This document shows positions 54,019-62,691 of a DNA stretch of 64,000 bases, in pieces. Within the stretch, counting starts at the first letter, position 1. Every line of letters begins with the position of its first letter. The position numbers and the translations under genes are program-made. Origin of the DNA: Leclercia adecarboxylata (GTDB taxonomy: Bacteria > Pseudomonadota > Gammaproteobacteria > Enterobacterales > Enterobacteriaceae); the NCBI RefSeq assembly GCF_006874705.1, contig NZ_CP035382.1, positions 3,720,001 to 3,784,000 of the forward strand, written 5' to 3'. Under the pieces are notes generated by a model, which saw only the letters and a program-made list of their open reading frames with translations, was not told where the DNA came from and ran no database searches.

Positions 54019-56397
54019 ATGTCCAACAATGGCTCGTCACCGCTGGTGCTTTGGTATAACCAACTCGGCATGAATGATGTAGACAGAGTTGGAGGCAAAA
54101 ATGCCTCCCTGGGTGAAATGATTACGAATCTGTCCAGTATGGGTGTCTCCGTACCGAATGGATTTGCGACTACCGCCGATGCGTTTAACTATTTTCTGGA
54201 CCAAAGCGGCGTAAACCAGCGCATTTACGAACTACTGGATAACACGGACATTGATGATGTCTCTGAGCTTGCCAAAGCCGGGACCCAGATCCGCCAGTGG
54301 ATCATCGATACACCTTTCCAGCCTGAACTGGAAAAAGCCATTCACGACGCCTACAACCAGCTCTCTGCTGATGATGCTCAGGCCTCCTTTGCCGTGCGCT
54401 CCTCTGCTACCGCAGAAGATATGCCGGACGCCTCGTTCGCCGGGCAGCAGGAGACCTTCCTCAACGTGCAGGGCTACGATGCCGTGCTGGTGGCGGTAAA
54501 ACATGTGTTTGCCTCCCTGTTTAACGACCGCGCCATCTCCTATCGCGTGCATCAGGGTTACGACCACCGCGGCGTTGCGCTGTCGGCGGGCGTGCAGCGC
54601 ATGGTACGTTCGGATCTGGCCTCGTCAGGCGTGATGTTCTCTATTGATACCGAATCGGGTTTCGATCAGGTGGTCTTTATCACCTCCGCCTGGGGTCTGG
54701 GCGAGATGGTGGTGCAGGGTGCCGTCAACCCGGACGAGTTCTACGTTCACAAACCGACCCTGGCCGCAGAACGCCCGGCGATCGTGCGTCGCACCATGGG
54801 CTCGAAAAAAATCCGCATGATCTACGCTCCGACCCAGGAGCATGGCAAACAGGTGCGGATTGAAGATGTGCCGCAGGAGCAGTGCGACCGCTTCTCCCTG
54901 ACCGATGCCGAAGTGCAGGAGCTGGCGAAGCAGGCGGTGCAGATCGAGAAACACTACGGTCGTCCGATGGATATCGAGTGGGCCAAAGATGGCAACACCG
55001 GCAAACTGTTTATCGTCCAGGCGCGTCCGGAAACCGTGCGCTCCCGCGGTCAGGTGATGGAGCGTTACACGCTGCATGCCCAGGGAAATATCATTGCTGA
55101 AGGCCGTGCCATCGGCCACCGCATCGGCGCGGGCCCGGTGAAAGTGATCCACGACATCAGCGAAATGAACCGCATCCAGCCGGGCGACGTGCTGGTGACC
55201 GACATGACCGACCCGGACTGGGAACCGATCATGAAAAAGGCGGCGGCCATTGTCACCAACCGTGGCGGTCGCACCTGTCACGCGGCAATCATCGCCCGTG
55301 AGCTGGGTATTCCGGCCGTGGTCGGCTGCGGTGACGCCACCGAGCGCATGAAGGACGACCAGAACGTCACGGTCTCCTGCGCAGAAGGCGATACCGGCTA
55401 CGTCTACGCCGAGATCCTCGACTTCAGCGTGAAGAGCTCCAGCGTCGACACCATGCCGGATCTGCCGCTCAAGATCATGATGAACGTCGGTAACCCGGAC
55501 CGCGCCTTTGACTTCGCCTGTCTGCCAAACGAAGGCGTTGGCCTGGCGCGTCTGGAATTCATCATCAACCGCATGATCGGGGTTCACCCGCGCGCGCTGC
55601 TGGAGTTTGACGACCAGGATCCGAAGCTGCAGAAAGAGATCCGCGAGATGATGAAAGGCTACGACTCGCCGAAAGAGTTCTACGTCGGCCGTCTGACCGA
55701 AGGGATTGCCACTCTGGGCGCGGCGTTCTTCCCGAAACGCGTCATTGTGCGTCTCTCTGACTTCAAATCTAACGAATATGCCAACCTGGTGGGCGGCGAG
55801 CGTTACGAGCCGGAAGAAGAGAACCCGATGCTGGGCTTCCGCGGCGCCGGTCGTTACGTCTCTGACAGCTTCCGTGACTGCTTTGCGCTGGAGTGCGAGG
55901 CGGTAAAACGCGTGCGTAACGAGATGGGGCTGACCAACGTCGAGATCATGGTGCCGTTCGTGCGTACCGTCGATCAGGCGAAAGCCGTCGTCGACGAGCT
56001 GGCCCGTCAGGGGCTGAAGCGCGGCGAGAACGGACTCAAAATCATCATGATGTGTGAGATCCCTTCCAACGCCCTGCTGGCAGAGCAGTTCCTGGAACAT
56101 TTCGACGGCTTCTCTATCGGCTCCAACGATATGACGCAGCTGGCGCTGGGTCTGGATCGCGACTCCGGCGTGGTCTCTGCGCTCTTTGATGAGCGTAACG
56201 AGGCGGTGAAAGCGCTGCTGTCGATGGCCATCCGCGCCGCGAAGAAACAGGGCAAATACGTCGGCATCTGCGGTCAGGGGCCTTCCGACCATGAAGACTT
56301 TGCTGCCTGGCTGATGGAAGAGGGGATCGACAGCCTGTCCCTTAACCCGGACACCGTGGTGCAAACCTGGCTGAGCCTGGCGGAACTGAATAAGTAA
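54019..56397 (+). CDS. ppsA: phosphoenolpyruvate synthase
   Basis: Makes PEP from pyruvate and ATP (giving AMP and Pi) for gluconeogenesis. It has 792 residues as in E. coli. Order: N-terminal ATP-binding domain (to about 350), swivelling phospho-His domain with [21 protein letters not shown] (His about 421) and C-terminal PEP/pyruvate domain ending near the catalytic Cys in [13 protein letters not shown] (about 755). The target Thr for PpsR should be the one two residues before the His, in RTCH. Two terminators follow. Confidence 0.98.
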   Translation: MSNNGSSPLVLWYNQLGMNDVDRVGGKNASLGEMITNLSSMGVSVPNGFATTADAFNYFLDQSGVNQRIYELLDNTDIDDVSELAKAGTQIRQWIIDTPFQPELEKAIHDAYNQLSADDAQASFAVRSSATAEDMPDASFAGQQETFLNVQGYDAVLVAVKHVFASLFNDRAISYRVHQGYDHRGVALSAGVQRMVRSDLASSGVMFSIDTESGFDQVVFITSAWGLGEMVVQGAVNPDEFYVHKPTLAAERPAIVRRTMGSKKIRMIYAPTQEHGKQVRIEDVPQEQCDRFSLTDAEVQELAKQAVQIEKHYGRPMDIEWAKDGNTGKLFIVQARPETVRSRGQVMERYTLHAQGNIIAEGRAIGHRIGAGPVKVIHDISEMNRIQPGDVLVTDMTDPDWEPIMKKAAAIVTNRGGRTCHAAIIARELGIPAVVGCGDATERMKDDQNVTVSCAEGDTGYVYAEILDFSVKSSSVDTMPDLPLKIMMNVGNPDRAFDFACLPNEGVGLARLEFIINRMIGVHPRALLEFDDQDPKLQKEIREMMKGYDSPKEFYVGRLTEGIATLGAAFFPKRVIVRLSDFKSNEYANLVGGERYEPEEENPMLGFRGAGRYVSDSFRDCFALECEAVKRVRNEMGLTNVEIMVPFVRTVDQAKAVVDELARQGLKRGENGLKIIMMCEIPSNALLAEQFLEHFDGFSIGSNDMTQLALGLDRDSGVVSALFDERNEAVKALLSMAIRAAKKQGKYVGICGQGPSDHEDFAAWLMEEGIDSLSLNPDTVVQTWLSLAELNK

Positions 56398-56418
56398 CGC
56401 CACGCTTCTGCCACGAAT

Positions 56419-56448
56419 AAAGGCGAGGACTTTGGTCATCGCCTTTTT
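56419..56448 (+). terminator. ppsA terminator 1
   Basis: AAAGGCGA (56419-56426) and TCGCCTTT (56439-56446), with T5 in and after the stem. Confidence 0.85.
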
Positions 56449-56461
56449 ATTTAGAGCAACT

Positions 56462-56485
56462 AACCTGCTGTAATGGCAGGTTTTT
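56462..56485 (+). terminator. ppsA terminator 2
   Basis: AACCTGC-TGTAATG-GCAGGTT followed by TTTC, 15 bases after the first hairpin. A tandem backup terminator facing the oppositely oriented rprA. Confidence 0.75.
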
Positions 56486-56510
56486 CTTTATGGTTGCCAA
56501 ATTCTGGATA

Positions 56511-56618
56511 AAAAAAAGCCCATCGTGGGAGATGGGCAAAGACTACACACAGCAATTCGTTGTTTCACTCAGGGGATTTCCATGCTTATAAATCAAGGTG
56601 TTGTTGATTCATAACCGT
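56511..56618 (-). ncRNA. rprA: small regulatory RNA RprA
   Basis: About 108-nucleotide Hfq-dependent RNA on the minus strand. It matches E. coli RprA as I recall it: ACGGTTAT start, GATTTATAAGCATGGAAATC, a CCTGAGTGAAACAACG region, TGCTGTGTGTAGTC and the terminator stem GCCCATC-TCCCAC-GATGGGC with T7. RprA opens the rpoS leader to raise RpoS translation and represses csgD and ydaM. It lies downstream of ydiK, as in E. coli, but here directly beside ppsA. Confidence 0.95.
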
Positions 56619-56624
56619 GACCTA

Positions 56625-56667
56625 ATAGTAGGCATGGGGAATTTTTGCGTCGATCAGATTCGTCTCA
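56625..56667 (-). promoter_or_regulatory. rprA promoter with RcsB-type site
   Basis: On the minus strand TACTAT (56630-56625) is the -10, six bases before the RNA start. GAGACGAATCTGATCG (56667-56652) lies over the -35 area, where RcsB acts in E. coli. Confidence 0.65.
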
Positions 56668-56804
56668 ATAGTTTAAAGAAAGTGAAGATTTTATGAGAGT
56701 AATGAGGCAATTGCGGATAAAAACGGGTTTAGCTGCGCTTAAGGGAAATTGAAATGATAAGTGACGCTTAACATTCTGGTGGGCGAACCCACCAGAACCG
56801 GAAT

Positions 56805-57917
56805 TTACTTCTTCAGCTCTTCCGTCTCGTTCAGCGCTTCAAGCAGCGCGTCGGGATCGGTCGGCGGCAGCGGGACTTCGTGTACCCACGCGGAGAACAG
56901 TCGCCAGGAGACCGCCAGCAGCACCGGCCCGATAAACAGACCGATCATCCCGAAGGCAATCAACCCGCCGATAACGCCAGAGAGGATCAGGATTAACGGC
57001 AGGTCAGCGCCCATGCGAATCAGTATCGGACGAATAACGTTATCCATCGTGCCCACCACGCAGCTCCACACCAGCAGCACTGTGCCCCAGGTGGTATCAC
57101 CGCTCCAGTAGAGCCAGACAATTGCCGGGACCAGCACCAGCAGAGGCCCCAGCTGCATCAGACAGGTTAACAGCATCAGCACGGTAAAGAGAGTGGCATA
57201 AGGCACGCCGGAAATCGCCAGACCAATTCCGCCCAGCACCGACTGCACCAGCGCCGTCACCACCACGCCCAACGCAACCGCACGCACGGCCTGCGCCGCC
57301 AGCAGCATCGCCGCATCGCCGCGGGCGGAGGCCAGACGGGTCGCAAAATGACGAACCCCGAGCGCTACCTGCTCGCCGCGCCAGTAGAGCAGGGCGCTGA
57401 ACAGCAGCATCAACACGCAGTGGACAACAAAGCGGCCCAGGTGCGCGGCGGTACCGACAAACCAGGTGGTGGTCGCGCCAACATAAGGCCGCACCTTCGC
57501 CATGATGGCGCTGCCGCCCATATCCAGCAGGTTATGCCAGCCGGCATAGAGCTTATCGCCAATCAGCGGGATATCGTTCAGCCAATCCAGCGTCGGTAAG
57601 GTCATATCCCCGCTGGTGATGCTGGTGATGAGCGGGCCGCTGCCGTCCACCAGGCTATTCACCAGTAGGGCAACGGGGATGACAAACAGCAGCACCAGTA
57701 GCAGCGTCATCACCAGCACCGCCAGCGCGCGGCGACCAAACAGCAAGCGCTCTAAACGGAGAAACAGCGGCCAGGTGGCGATGACTACCGTCCCCGCCCA
57801 GGCAAAGCCAAGAATGAAGGGTTGAACAATCCACAGACACGCAATAATCATGATTGCCAGAAACAGCACCGACAGCAAAACTTGTGCAACGTCCCTGGGC
57901 TGGTGTCGATTGACCAT
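56805..57917 (-). CDS. ydiK: AI-2E family inner membrane transporter YdiK
   Basis: Polytopic membrane protein of the AI-2E/PerM family, 370 residues as in E. coli, with about seven to eight helices and a hydrophilic loop around residues 80-130. Typical parts are MLLTCLMQLGPLLVLVPAIVWLYWSG and VVGTMDNVIRPILIRMGADLPLILILSGVIGG near the C-terminus. E. coli ydiK belongs to the PurR regulon and a PurR box is seen upstream. Substrate not established. Confidence 0.93.
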   Translation of the reverse strand: MVNRHQPRDVAQVLLSVLFLAIMIIACLWIVQPFILGFAWAGTVVIATWPLFLRLERLLFGRRALAVLVMTLLLVLLFVIPVALLVNSLVDGSGPLITSITSGDMTLPTLDWLNDIPLIGDKLYAGWHNLLDMGGSAIMAKVRPYVGATTTWFVGTAAHLGRFVVHCVLMLLFSALLYWRGEQVALGVRHFATRLASARGDAAMLLAAQAVRAVALGVVVTALVQSVLGGIGLAISGVPYATLFTVLMLLTCLMQLGPLLVLVPAIVWLYWSGDTTWGTVLLVWSCVVGTMDNVIRPILIRMGADLPLILILSGVIGGLIAFGMIGLFIGPVLLAVSWRLFSAWVHEVPLPPTDPDALLEALNETEELKK

Positions 57918-58076
57918 AGTTGAAATTTACCTTTGAAGGACACCGGAAAGACCGGTGAGAACAGGAAACTGCATCACTCTAATCATTAGTGATTTCAGCG
58001 ATTTTTAACAGGCTGATTCTGCCTGTAATTCTGTCGGGCGCATATGAATAAAATGTGATACAAAATGTGAGATACA

Positions 58077-58092
58077 ACGCAAACGATTATCT
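58077..58092. promoter_or_regulatory. PurR box between ydiK and ydiJ
   Basis: ACGCAAACGATTATCT matches ANGCAANCGNTTNCNT at all but one specified position. It lies 160 bases from ydiK and 33 bases from ydiJ, so it could act on both divergent genes. Confidence 0.8.
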
Positions 58093-58124
58093 ACAACAAT
58101 TCAGATGGGGCAGGGTCGACAGTA

Positions 58125-61100
58125 ATGATCCCACAAATTTCTCAGGCACCCGGCGTCGTTCAGCTGGTGCTCAATTTTTTGCAGGCTTTGGAGCAACAGG
58201 GTTTTACCGGCGATACCGCCACACGTTATGCCGACAGGCTGACCATGGCGACCGACAACAGTATCTACCAGCTACTTCCCGATGCAGTCGTTTTTCCCCG
58301 TTCTACCGCTGATGTGGCCCTGCTGGCCCGTGTGGCATCCCAGGAGCGTTTCGCTTCGCTGATCTTTACCCCCCGCGGCGGCGGCACCGGCACCAACGGC
58401 CAGGCGCTGAACACCGGGATCGTTGTCGACATGTCCCGCTATATGAACCGCATCATTGAGATCAACCCGGAAGAGGGGTGGGTGCGGGTTGAAGCCGGGG
58501 TGATCAAGGATCAGCTTAACCAGTACCTGAAGCCCTACGGCTACTTTTTTGCCCCGGAGCTGTCGACCAGTAACCGTGCCACCCTCGGCGGGATGATCAA
58601 CACCGACGCCTCGGGCCAGGGCTCGCTGGTGTACGGCAAAACCTCCGATCACGTCCTCGGGGTGCGGGCGGTGCTGCTTGGCGGCGATATTCTTGATACC
58701 CAGCCCGTGCCGGTCGAACTGGCCGAGACGCTCGGGACGGACAACACCACTGCCGGGCGCATCTACCGCACCGTGCTGGACAGCTGTCGCGACAACCGCC
58801 AGCTGATTATCGATAAATTCCCGAAACTGAACCGCTTCCTGACCGGCTACGATCTGCGTCATGTCTTCAATGACGACCTGAGCCAGTTCGATTTGACCCG
58901 CATCCTGACCGGTTCAGAAGGCACGCTGGCCTTTATCACCGAGGCGCGTCTCGACATCACCCCGCTGCCAAAAGTGCGCCGGCTGGTGAACGTCAAGTAC
59001 AACTCATTTGACTCTGCGCTGCGTAATGCCCCCTTTATGGTGGATGCCCGCGCATTGTCGGTGGAAACCGTCGACTCCAAAGTGCTCAACCTGGCGCGGG
59101 AAGATATTGTCTGGCACTCGGTCAGCGAGCTGATCGCCGACGTGCCCGACAAAGAGATGCTGGGCCTGAACATCGTTGAGTTTGCCGGTGATGACGCCGA
59201 ACTCATCGAAAGTCAGGTCGCGGCTCTGTGCCAGCGGCTCGACGAGCTGATCGCCCGGGGCGAGGGCGGGGTAATTGGCTGGCAGCTGTGCAACGAGCTT
59301 GCCGGTATTGAGCGTATCTATGCGATGCGCAAAAAAGCGGTCGGCCTGTTGGGTAACGCCAAAGGGGCGGCCAAGCCGATCCCCTTTGCCGAAGATACCT
59401 GTGTCCCGCCGGAACACCTCGCCGACTATATTGTCGAATTCCGCGCCCTGCTCGACAGCCACGGCCTGAGCTACGGCATGTTCGGTCACGTCGATGCCGG
59501 GGTACTGCACGTTCGCCCTGCGCTGGACATGTGCGATCCGCAGCAGGAGATGCTGATGAAGCAGATCTCCGATGACGTGGTAGCCCTCACCGCGAAATAC
59601 GGTGGCCTGCTGTGGGGCGAGCACGGAAAAGGGTTCCGCGCGGAGTACAGCCCGGCCTTCTTTGGCGAGGCGCTGTTTGGCGAACTGCGCAAAATCAAAG
59701 CGGCCTTTGACCCGGACAACCGGCTCAACCCAGGTAAAATCTGCCCGCCAGCGGGCGTCGATGCCCCAATGATGCAGGTAGACGCGGTGAAACGCGGCAC
59801 CTTCGATCGCCAGATCCCGATTGCGGTGCGCGCTTCGTGGCGCGGCGCGATGGAGTGTAACGGCAACGGCCTGTGCTTTAACTTCGATGCCAAAAGCCCG
59901 ATGTGCCCGTCGATGAAGATCACCAGCAACCGCATCCACTCCCCGAAAGGGCGCGCCACTCTGGTGCGCGAGTGGCTGCGTCTGCTGGCCGACCGCGGCG
60001 TGGATCCGCTGGCGCTGGAGAAAGAGCTGCCGGAAAAACGCGCCAGCCTGCGCACTCTCGTTGAGCGCACCCGTAACAGCTGGCACGCGCGCAAAGGGGA
60101 GTACGATTTCTCCCACGAGGTGAAAGAGGCGATGTCCGGCTGCCTGGCCTGTAAAGCCTGCTCCACCCAGTGCCCGATTAAGATCGACGTGCCGGAGTTC
60201 CGTTCGCGCTTCCTGCAGCTCTACCACAGCCGTTACCTGCGCCCGATGCGCGATCATCTGGTGGCGACGGTTGAGAGCTATGCCCCGCTGATGGCCCGCG
60301 CGCCGCGCACCTTCAACTTCTTTATCAACCAGCCGCTGGTGCGCAAACTGTCCGAGAAGCATATCGGCATGATTGACCTGCCGCTGCTCTCCACGCCGTC
60401 GCTGCAGCGCCAGCTGGTGGGCCATCGCTCCGCCAACCTGACCCTTGAGCAGCTGGAGGCCCTGAGCCCGGAGCAGAAAGCGAAAACCGTGCTGGTGGTG
60501 CAGGACCCGTTCACAAGCTATTACGACGCGCAGGTAGTGGCCGACTTTATTCGTCTGGTGGAGCGACTGGGCTATCAGCCGGTACTGCTGCCGTTCTCGC
60601 CGAACGGGAAAGCCCAGCACATTAAAGGTTTCCTCAATCGTTTCGCCAAAACGGCGCAAAAGACCTCTGACTTCCTTAGCCGGGTGGCGTTGCTGGGGAT
60701 GCCGATGGTCGGCGTCGATCCGGCGCTGGTGCTTTGCTATCGCGATGAGTACAAGCAGACCCTCGGTGACAAGCGAGGCGACTTCCACGTGATGCTGGTA
60801 CATGAGTGGCTCCCGGCGATTGTCGACGGGCAAGCCGCCCGGGAGACCAGCGGCGAATCCTGGTACCTGTTCGGCCACTGTACCGAAGTCACCGCGCTGC
60901 CGGGCGCGCCTGCCCAGTGGGCTACGATCTTTGCCCGCTTTGGTGCGAAGCTTGAGAGCGTCAGCGTCGGCTGCTGCGGCATGGCCGGGACCTACGGCCA
61001 TGAGGTGGTGAACCACAAGAACTCGCTGGGGATCTATGAGCTCTCCTGGCATCAGGCGATGCAGCGTTTACCGCGTAATCGCTGTCTGGCGACCGGCTAC

Positions 61101-61181
61101 TCCTGCCGCAGCCAGGTGAAGCGCGTCGAGGGCAGCGGCGTACGCCATCCACTGCAGGCTTTACTGGAGATTATGGGATGA
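58125..61181 (+). CDS. ydiJ: D-2-hydroxyglutarate dehydrogenase-type FAD/Fe-S oxidoreductase YdiJ
   Basis: The 1018-residue fusion matches the E. coli length. The N-terminal FAD-binding type 4 domain has [20 protein letters not shown] (about 85-105) and [18 protein letters not shown]; the FAD-oxidase C-domain has [19 protein letters not shown]. Then follows a 4Fe-4S motif, [13 protein letters not shown] (about 670), and a C-terminal Cys-rich CCG-type domain ([14 protein letters not shown]). E. coli YdiJ has been assigned D-2-hydroxyglutarate dehydrogenase activity. It overlaps menI by four bases. Confidence 0.95.
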   Translation: MIPQISQAPGVVQLVLNFLQALEQQGFTGDTATRYADRLTMATDNSIYQLLPDAVVFPRSTADVALLARVASQERFASLIFTPRGGGTGTNGQALNTGIVVDMSRYMNRIIEINPEEGWVRVEAGVIKDQLNQYLKPYGYFFAPELSTSNRATLGGMINTDASGQGSLVYGKTSDHVLGVRAVLLGGDILDTQPVPVELAETLGTDNTTAGRIYRTVLDSCRDNRQLIIDKFPKLNRFLTGYDLRHVFNDDLSQFDLTRILTGSEGTLAFITEARLDITPLPKVRRLVNVKYNSFDSALRNAPFMVDARALSVETVDSKVLNLAREDIVWHSVSELIADVPDKEMLGLNIVEFAGDDAELIESQVAALCQRLDELIARGEGGVIGWQLCNELAGIERIYAMRKKAVGLLGNAKGAAKPIPFAEDTCVPPEHLADYIVEFRALLDSHGLSYGMFGHVDAGVLHVRPALDMCDPQQEMLMKQISDDVVALTAKYGGLLWGEHGKGFRAEYSPAFFGEALFGELRKIKAAFDPDNRLNPGKICPPAGVDAPMMQVDAVKRGTFDRQIPIAVRASWRGAMECNGNGLCFNFDAKSPMCPSMKITSNRIHSPKGRATLVREWLRLLADRGVDPLALEKELPEKRASLRTLVERTRNSWHARKGEYDFSHEVKEAMSGCLACKACSTQCPIKIDVPEFRSRFLQLYHSRYLRPMRDHLVATVESYAPLMARAPRTFNFFINQPLVRKLSEKHIGMIDLPLLSTPSLQRQLVGHRSANLTLEQLEALSPEQKAKTVLVVQDPFTSYYDAQVVADFIRLVERLGYQPVLLPFSPNGKAQHIKGFLNRFAKTAQKTSDFLSRVALLGMPMVGVDPALVLCYRDEYKQTLGDKRGDFHVMLVHEWLPAIVDGQAARETSGESWYLFGHCTEVTALPGAPAQWATIFARFGAKLESVSVGCCGMAGTYGHEVVNHKNSLGIYELSWHQAMQRLPRNRCLATGYSCRSQVKRVEGSGVRHPLQALLEIMG

Positions 61182-61588
61182 TCTGGAAACGTGCGGTCAC
61201 CCTGCAGGCGTTAAACGCCATGAGCGACGGGAACATGGTGGGGTTGCTGGACATTCAGTTTACCCGCATCGGCGAAGATGAACTGGAAGCGACCATGCCG
61301 GTGGACAGCCGCACTCATCAGCCGTTTGGCCTGCTGCACGGCGGCGCGTCGGTGGTGCTGGCCGAAACCCTGGGCTCGGTAGCGGGCTATCTCTGCACCG
61401 AAGGGGAGCAGAAGGTGGTGGGTCTGGAGGTCAATGCCAACCACATACGTTCCGTGCGCAGCGGGCGGGTGCGCGGCGTCTGTCGCGCTCTGCATACCGG
61501 CGGGCGACACCAGGTGTGGCAGATTGATATCTTCGATGAACAGCAGCGGTTGTGCTGCTCGTCGCGGTTGACGACCGCAGTCGTATAA
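61178..61588 (+). CDS. menI: 1,4-dihydroxy-2-naphthoyl-CoA hydrolase
   Basis: Hotdog-fold thioesterase of menaquinone synthesis (formerly ydiI), 136 residues as in E. coli. The family block [22 protein letters not shown] contains the catalytic Glu (about residue 63) and HGG. The start overlaps the ydiJ stop (ATGATC), so the two are co-translated. A strong terminator follows. Confidence 0.96.
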   Translation: MIWKRAVTLQALNAMSDGNMVGLLDIQFTRIGEDELEATMPVDSRTHQPFGLLHGGASVVLAETLGSVAGYLCTEGEQKVVGLEVNANHIRSVRSGRVRGVCRALHTGGRHQVWQIDIFDEQQRLCCSSRLTTAVV

Positions 61589-61593
61589 AAGTG

Positions 61594-61616
61594 AAGGCCG
61601 CGAAAGCGGCCTTTTT
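61594..61616 (+). terminator. ydiJ-menI terminator
   Basis: AAGGCCGC-GAAA-GCGGCCTT is a perfect 8-base stem with a GNRA loop, followed by TTT. Confidence 0.93.
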
Positions 61617-61703
61617 ACATTTTCATCTCATTGAAACAGCATTGATTTCTGACAGGTCGCAATTTATGTTAAATCCGACAGCATGAATCATGAGATTATT
61701 CTT

Positions 61704-61803
61704 ATGCTCCTTCAAGAGCTAAGCCATGATGAGTGCCGGAGATAAGCGCCGGATGGAGCAAGAAACCCTTAAGACTATTCCAGTAGTCTTAAGGGTTTTC
61801 TTT
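61704..61803 (+). ncRNA. small RNA candidate between menI and sufA (RydB position)
   Basis: A promoter-like pair, CCGACA (61675-61680) and TATTCT (61697-61702) at 16 bases, precedes a closed structure: TGCTCC (61705-61710) pairs with GGAGCA (61755-61760) and encloses a CCGG/CCGG arm. It is followed at once by a very strong terminator, AACCCTTAAGACTA (61764-61777) with TAGTCTTAAGGGTT (61784-61797), then TTTTCTTTTTT. There is no open frame. In E. coli the small RNA RydB lies between ydiH and sufA, so this is probably its counterpart, but I cannot confirm the sequence from memory. Confidence 0.7.
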
Positions 61804-61837
61804 TTTGCGCGGCCCATCTGCGGCCCTTTGTTTACCT

Positions 61838-61933
61838 TCAATAATCGTCTCTAAGATCCTGCATGGCCGACAGAATGACCAGGCCGGTAATGACCACGGC
61901 AAGGATGGCGGTTATCAACAGTGCAGTAAGCAT
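61838..61933 (-). CDS. 31-residue membrane peptide, unannotated type
   Basis: An ATG at 61933 with an ideal AGGAGG five to ten bases upstream opens a 31-residue frame: MLTALLITAILAVVITGLVILS (broken here as MLTALLITAI, LAVVITGLVILS), then AMQDLRDDY and TGA. It predicts one membrane helix and a short acidic tail, probably facing the periplasm or cytoplasm depending on insertion. I do not recognise it among the small E. coli proteins I know. It runs opposite to the nearby small-RNA candidate, whose hairpin could also stop this transcript. Confidence 0.75.
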   Translation of the reverse strand: MLTALLITAILAVVITGLVILSAMQDLRDDY

Positions 61934-62314
61934 ATCCCCTCCTGATGCTGGCCCCTTTACATCAAGGATAGCGTACCCACAGCCTGGCTATAGCCCACCC
62001 TGGGGCTCTTTCAGAATACGCTTACAGGTAAGATCAGCCGCATCGGCACACTTCCTATCCCAAAAATAGGCATTTTCTATACATATTTTGTATTTATCCC
62101 GTTCAGCCGCGAATTAATGGGAAATCCCTCCTCCGATCAACATGTTAAGTTAATGTGATCATCCCTGTTAACCTCCATAGCAGGGTCTATGCTTAATGAA
62201 AGTAGCCAAAAAGGGCGGTTAAGCCGAATGCCCCTGCAACTGAGGGGTTGAAGTGATAATCATTATCACTAACATGGTGTTATGCCCTGGGGGCGCAATA
62301 CAAGAGGTGGATTT
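61934..62314. promoter_or_regulatory. suf operon control region
   Basis: A 381-base stretch between the 31-residue peptide gene and sufA. It holds the Fur box and, by analogy with E. coli, should also contain OxyR, IHF and apo-IscR sites, which I cannot place with confidence. It is AT-rich around 62060-62160. Confidence 0.55.
62249..62269. promoter_or_regulatory. Fur box of the suf operon
   Basis: GTGATAAT-C-ATTATCAC (62253-62269) is a perfect inverted repeat. The 19-mer from 62249 matches the Fur consensus at 15 positions. It lies 45 bases before sufA, near the expected promoter. Confidence 0.9.
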
Positions 62315-62683
62315 ATGCAACAGCATTCAGAAACATTTGATCCGACGGAATTTGCGTGGCGTGGATTGTCGCTTACACCTGCCGCAGCGGCGCATATACG
62401 CGAGCTGGTAAGCAAGCAGGCGGGCATGCTGGGCGTGCGGTTAGGCGTTAAGACTACCGGCTGCGCCGGCTTTGGTTATGTGCTAGATACCGTCAGCGAA
62501 CCGGCCAAAGACGATCTACTTTTCGAGCAGGATGGCGCCAGACTGTATGTTCCCTTGCAAGCGATGCCGTTTATTGACGGCACGGAAGTGGATTACGTGC
62601 GCGAAGGCTTAAACCAGTTATTCAAATTCAATAACCCGAAAGCCCAGAACGAATGCGGCTGCGGCGAAAGTTTTGGGGTATAG
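62315..62683 (+). CDS. sufA: Fe-S cluster carrier SufA
   Basis: A-type Fe-S carrier of the stress-responsive SUF system, 122 residues as in E. coli. The three ligand Cys are in [10 protein letters not shown] (about 50) and [10 protein letters not shown] at the end (114 and 116). I chose the ATG at 62315 behind AGAGGTGG; the in-frame ATG at 62282 adds a non-conserved extension. First gene of sufABCDSE. Confidence 0.98.
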   Translation: MQQHSETFDPTEFAWRGLSLTPAAAAHIRELVSKQAGMLGVRLGVKTTGCAGFGYVLDTVSEPAKDDLLFEQDGARLYVPLQAMPFIDGTEVDYVREGLNQLFKFNNPKAQNECGCGESFGV

Positions 62684-62691
62684 GCGGTATT

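Noticed and set aside
54625..56439. 604-codon open frame opposite ppsA
   Set aside because: Antisense shadow of a well-conserved gene; His/Arg-rich composition from complementary codons and no domain.
59004..61052. 682-codon open frame opposite ydiJ
   Set aside because: Same type of antisense shadow; no ribosome site and no recognisable motif.
61838..61933. ydiH at its K-12 position before sufA
   Set aside because: YdiH is a 62-residue soluble protein as I recall; the frame here is a 31-residue hydrophobic peptide of different sequence.
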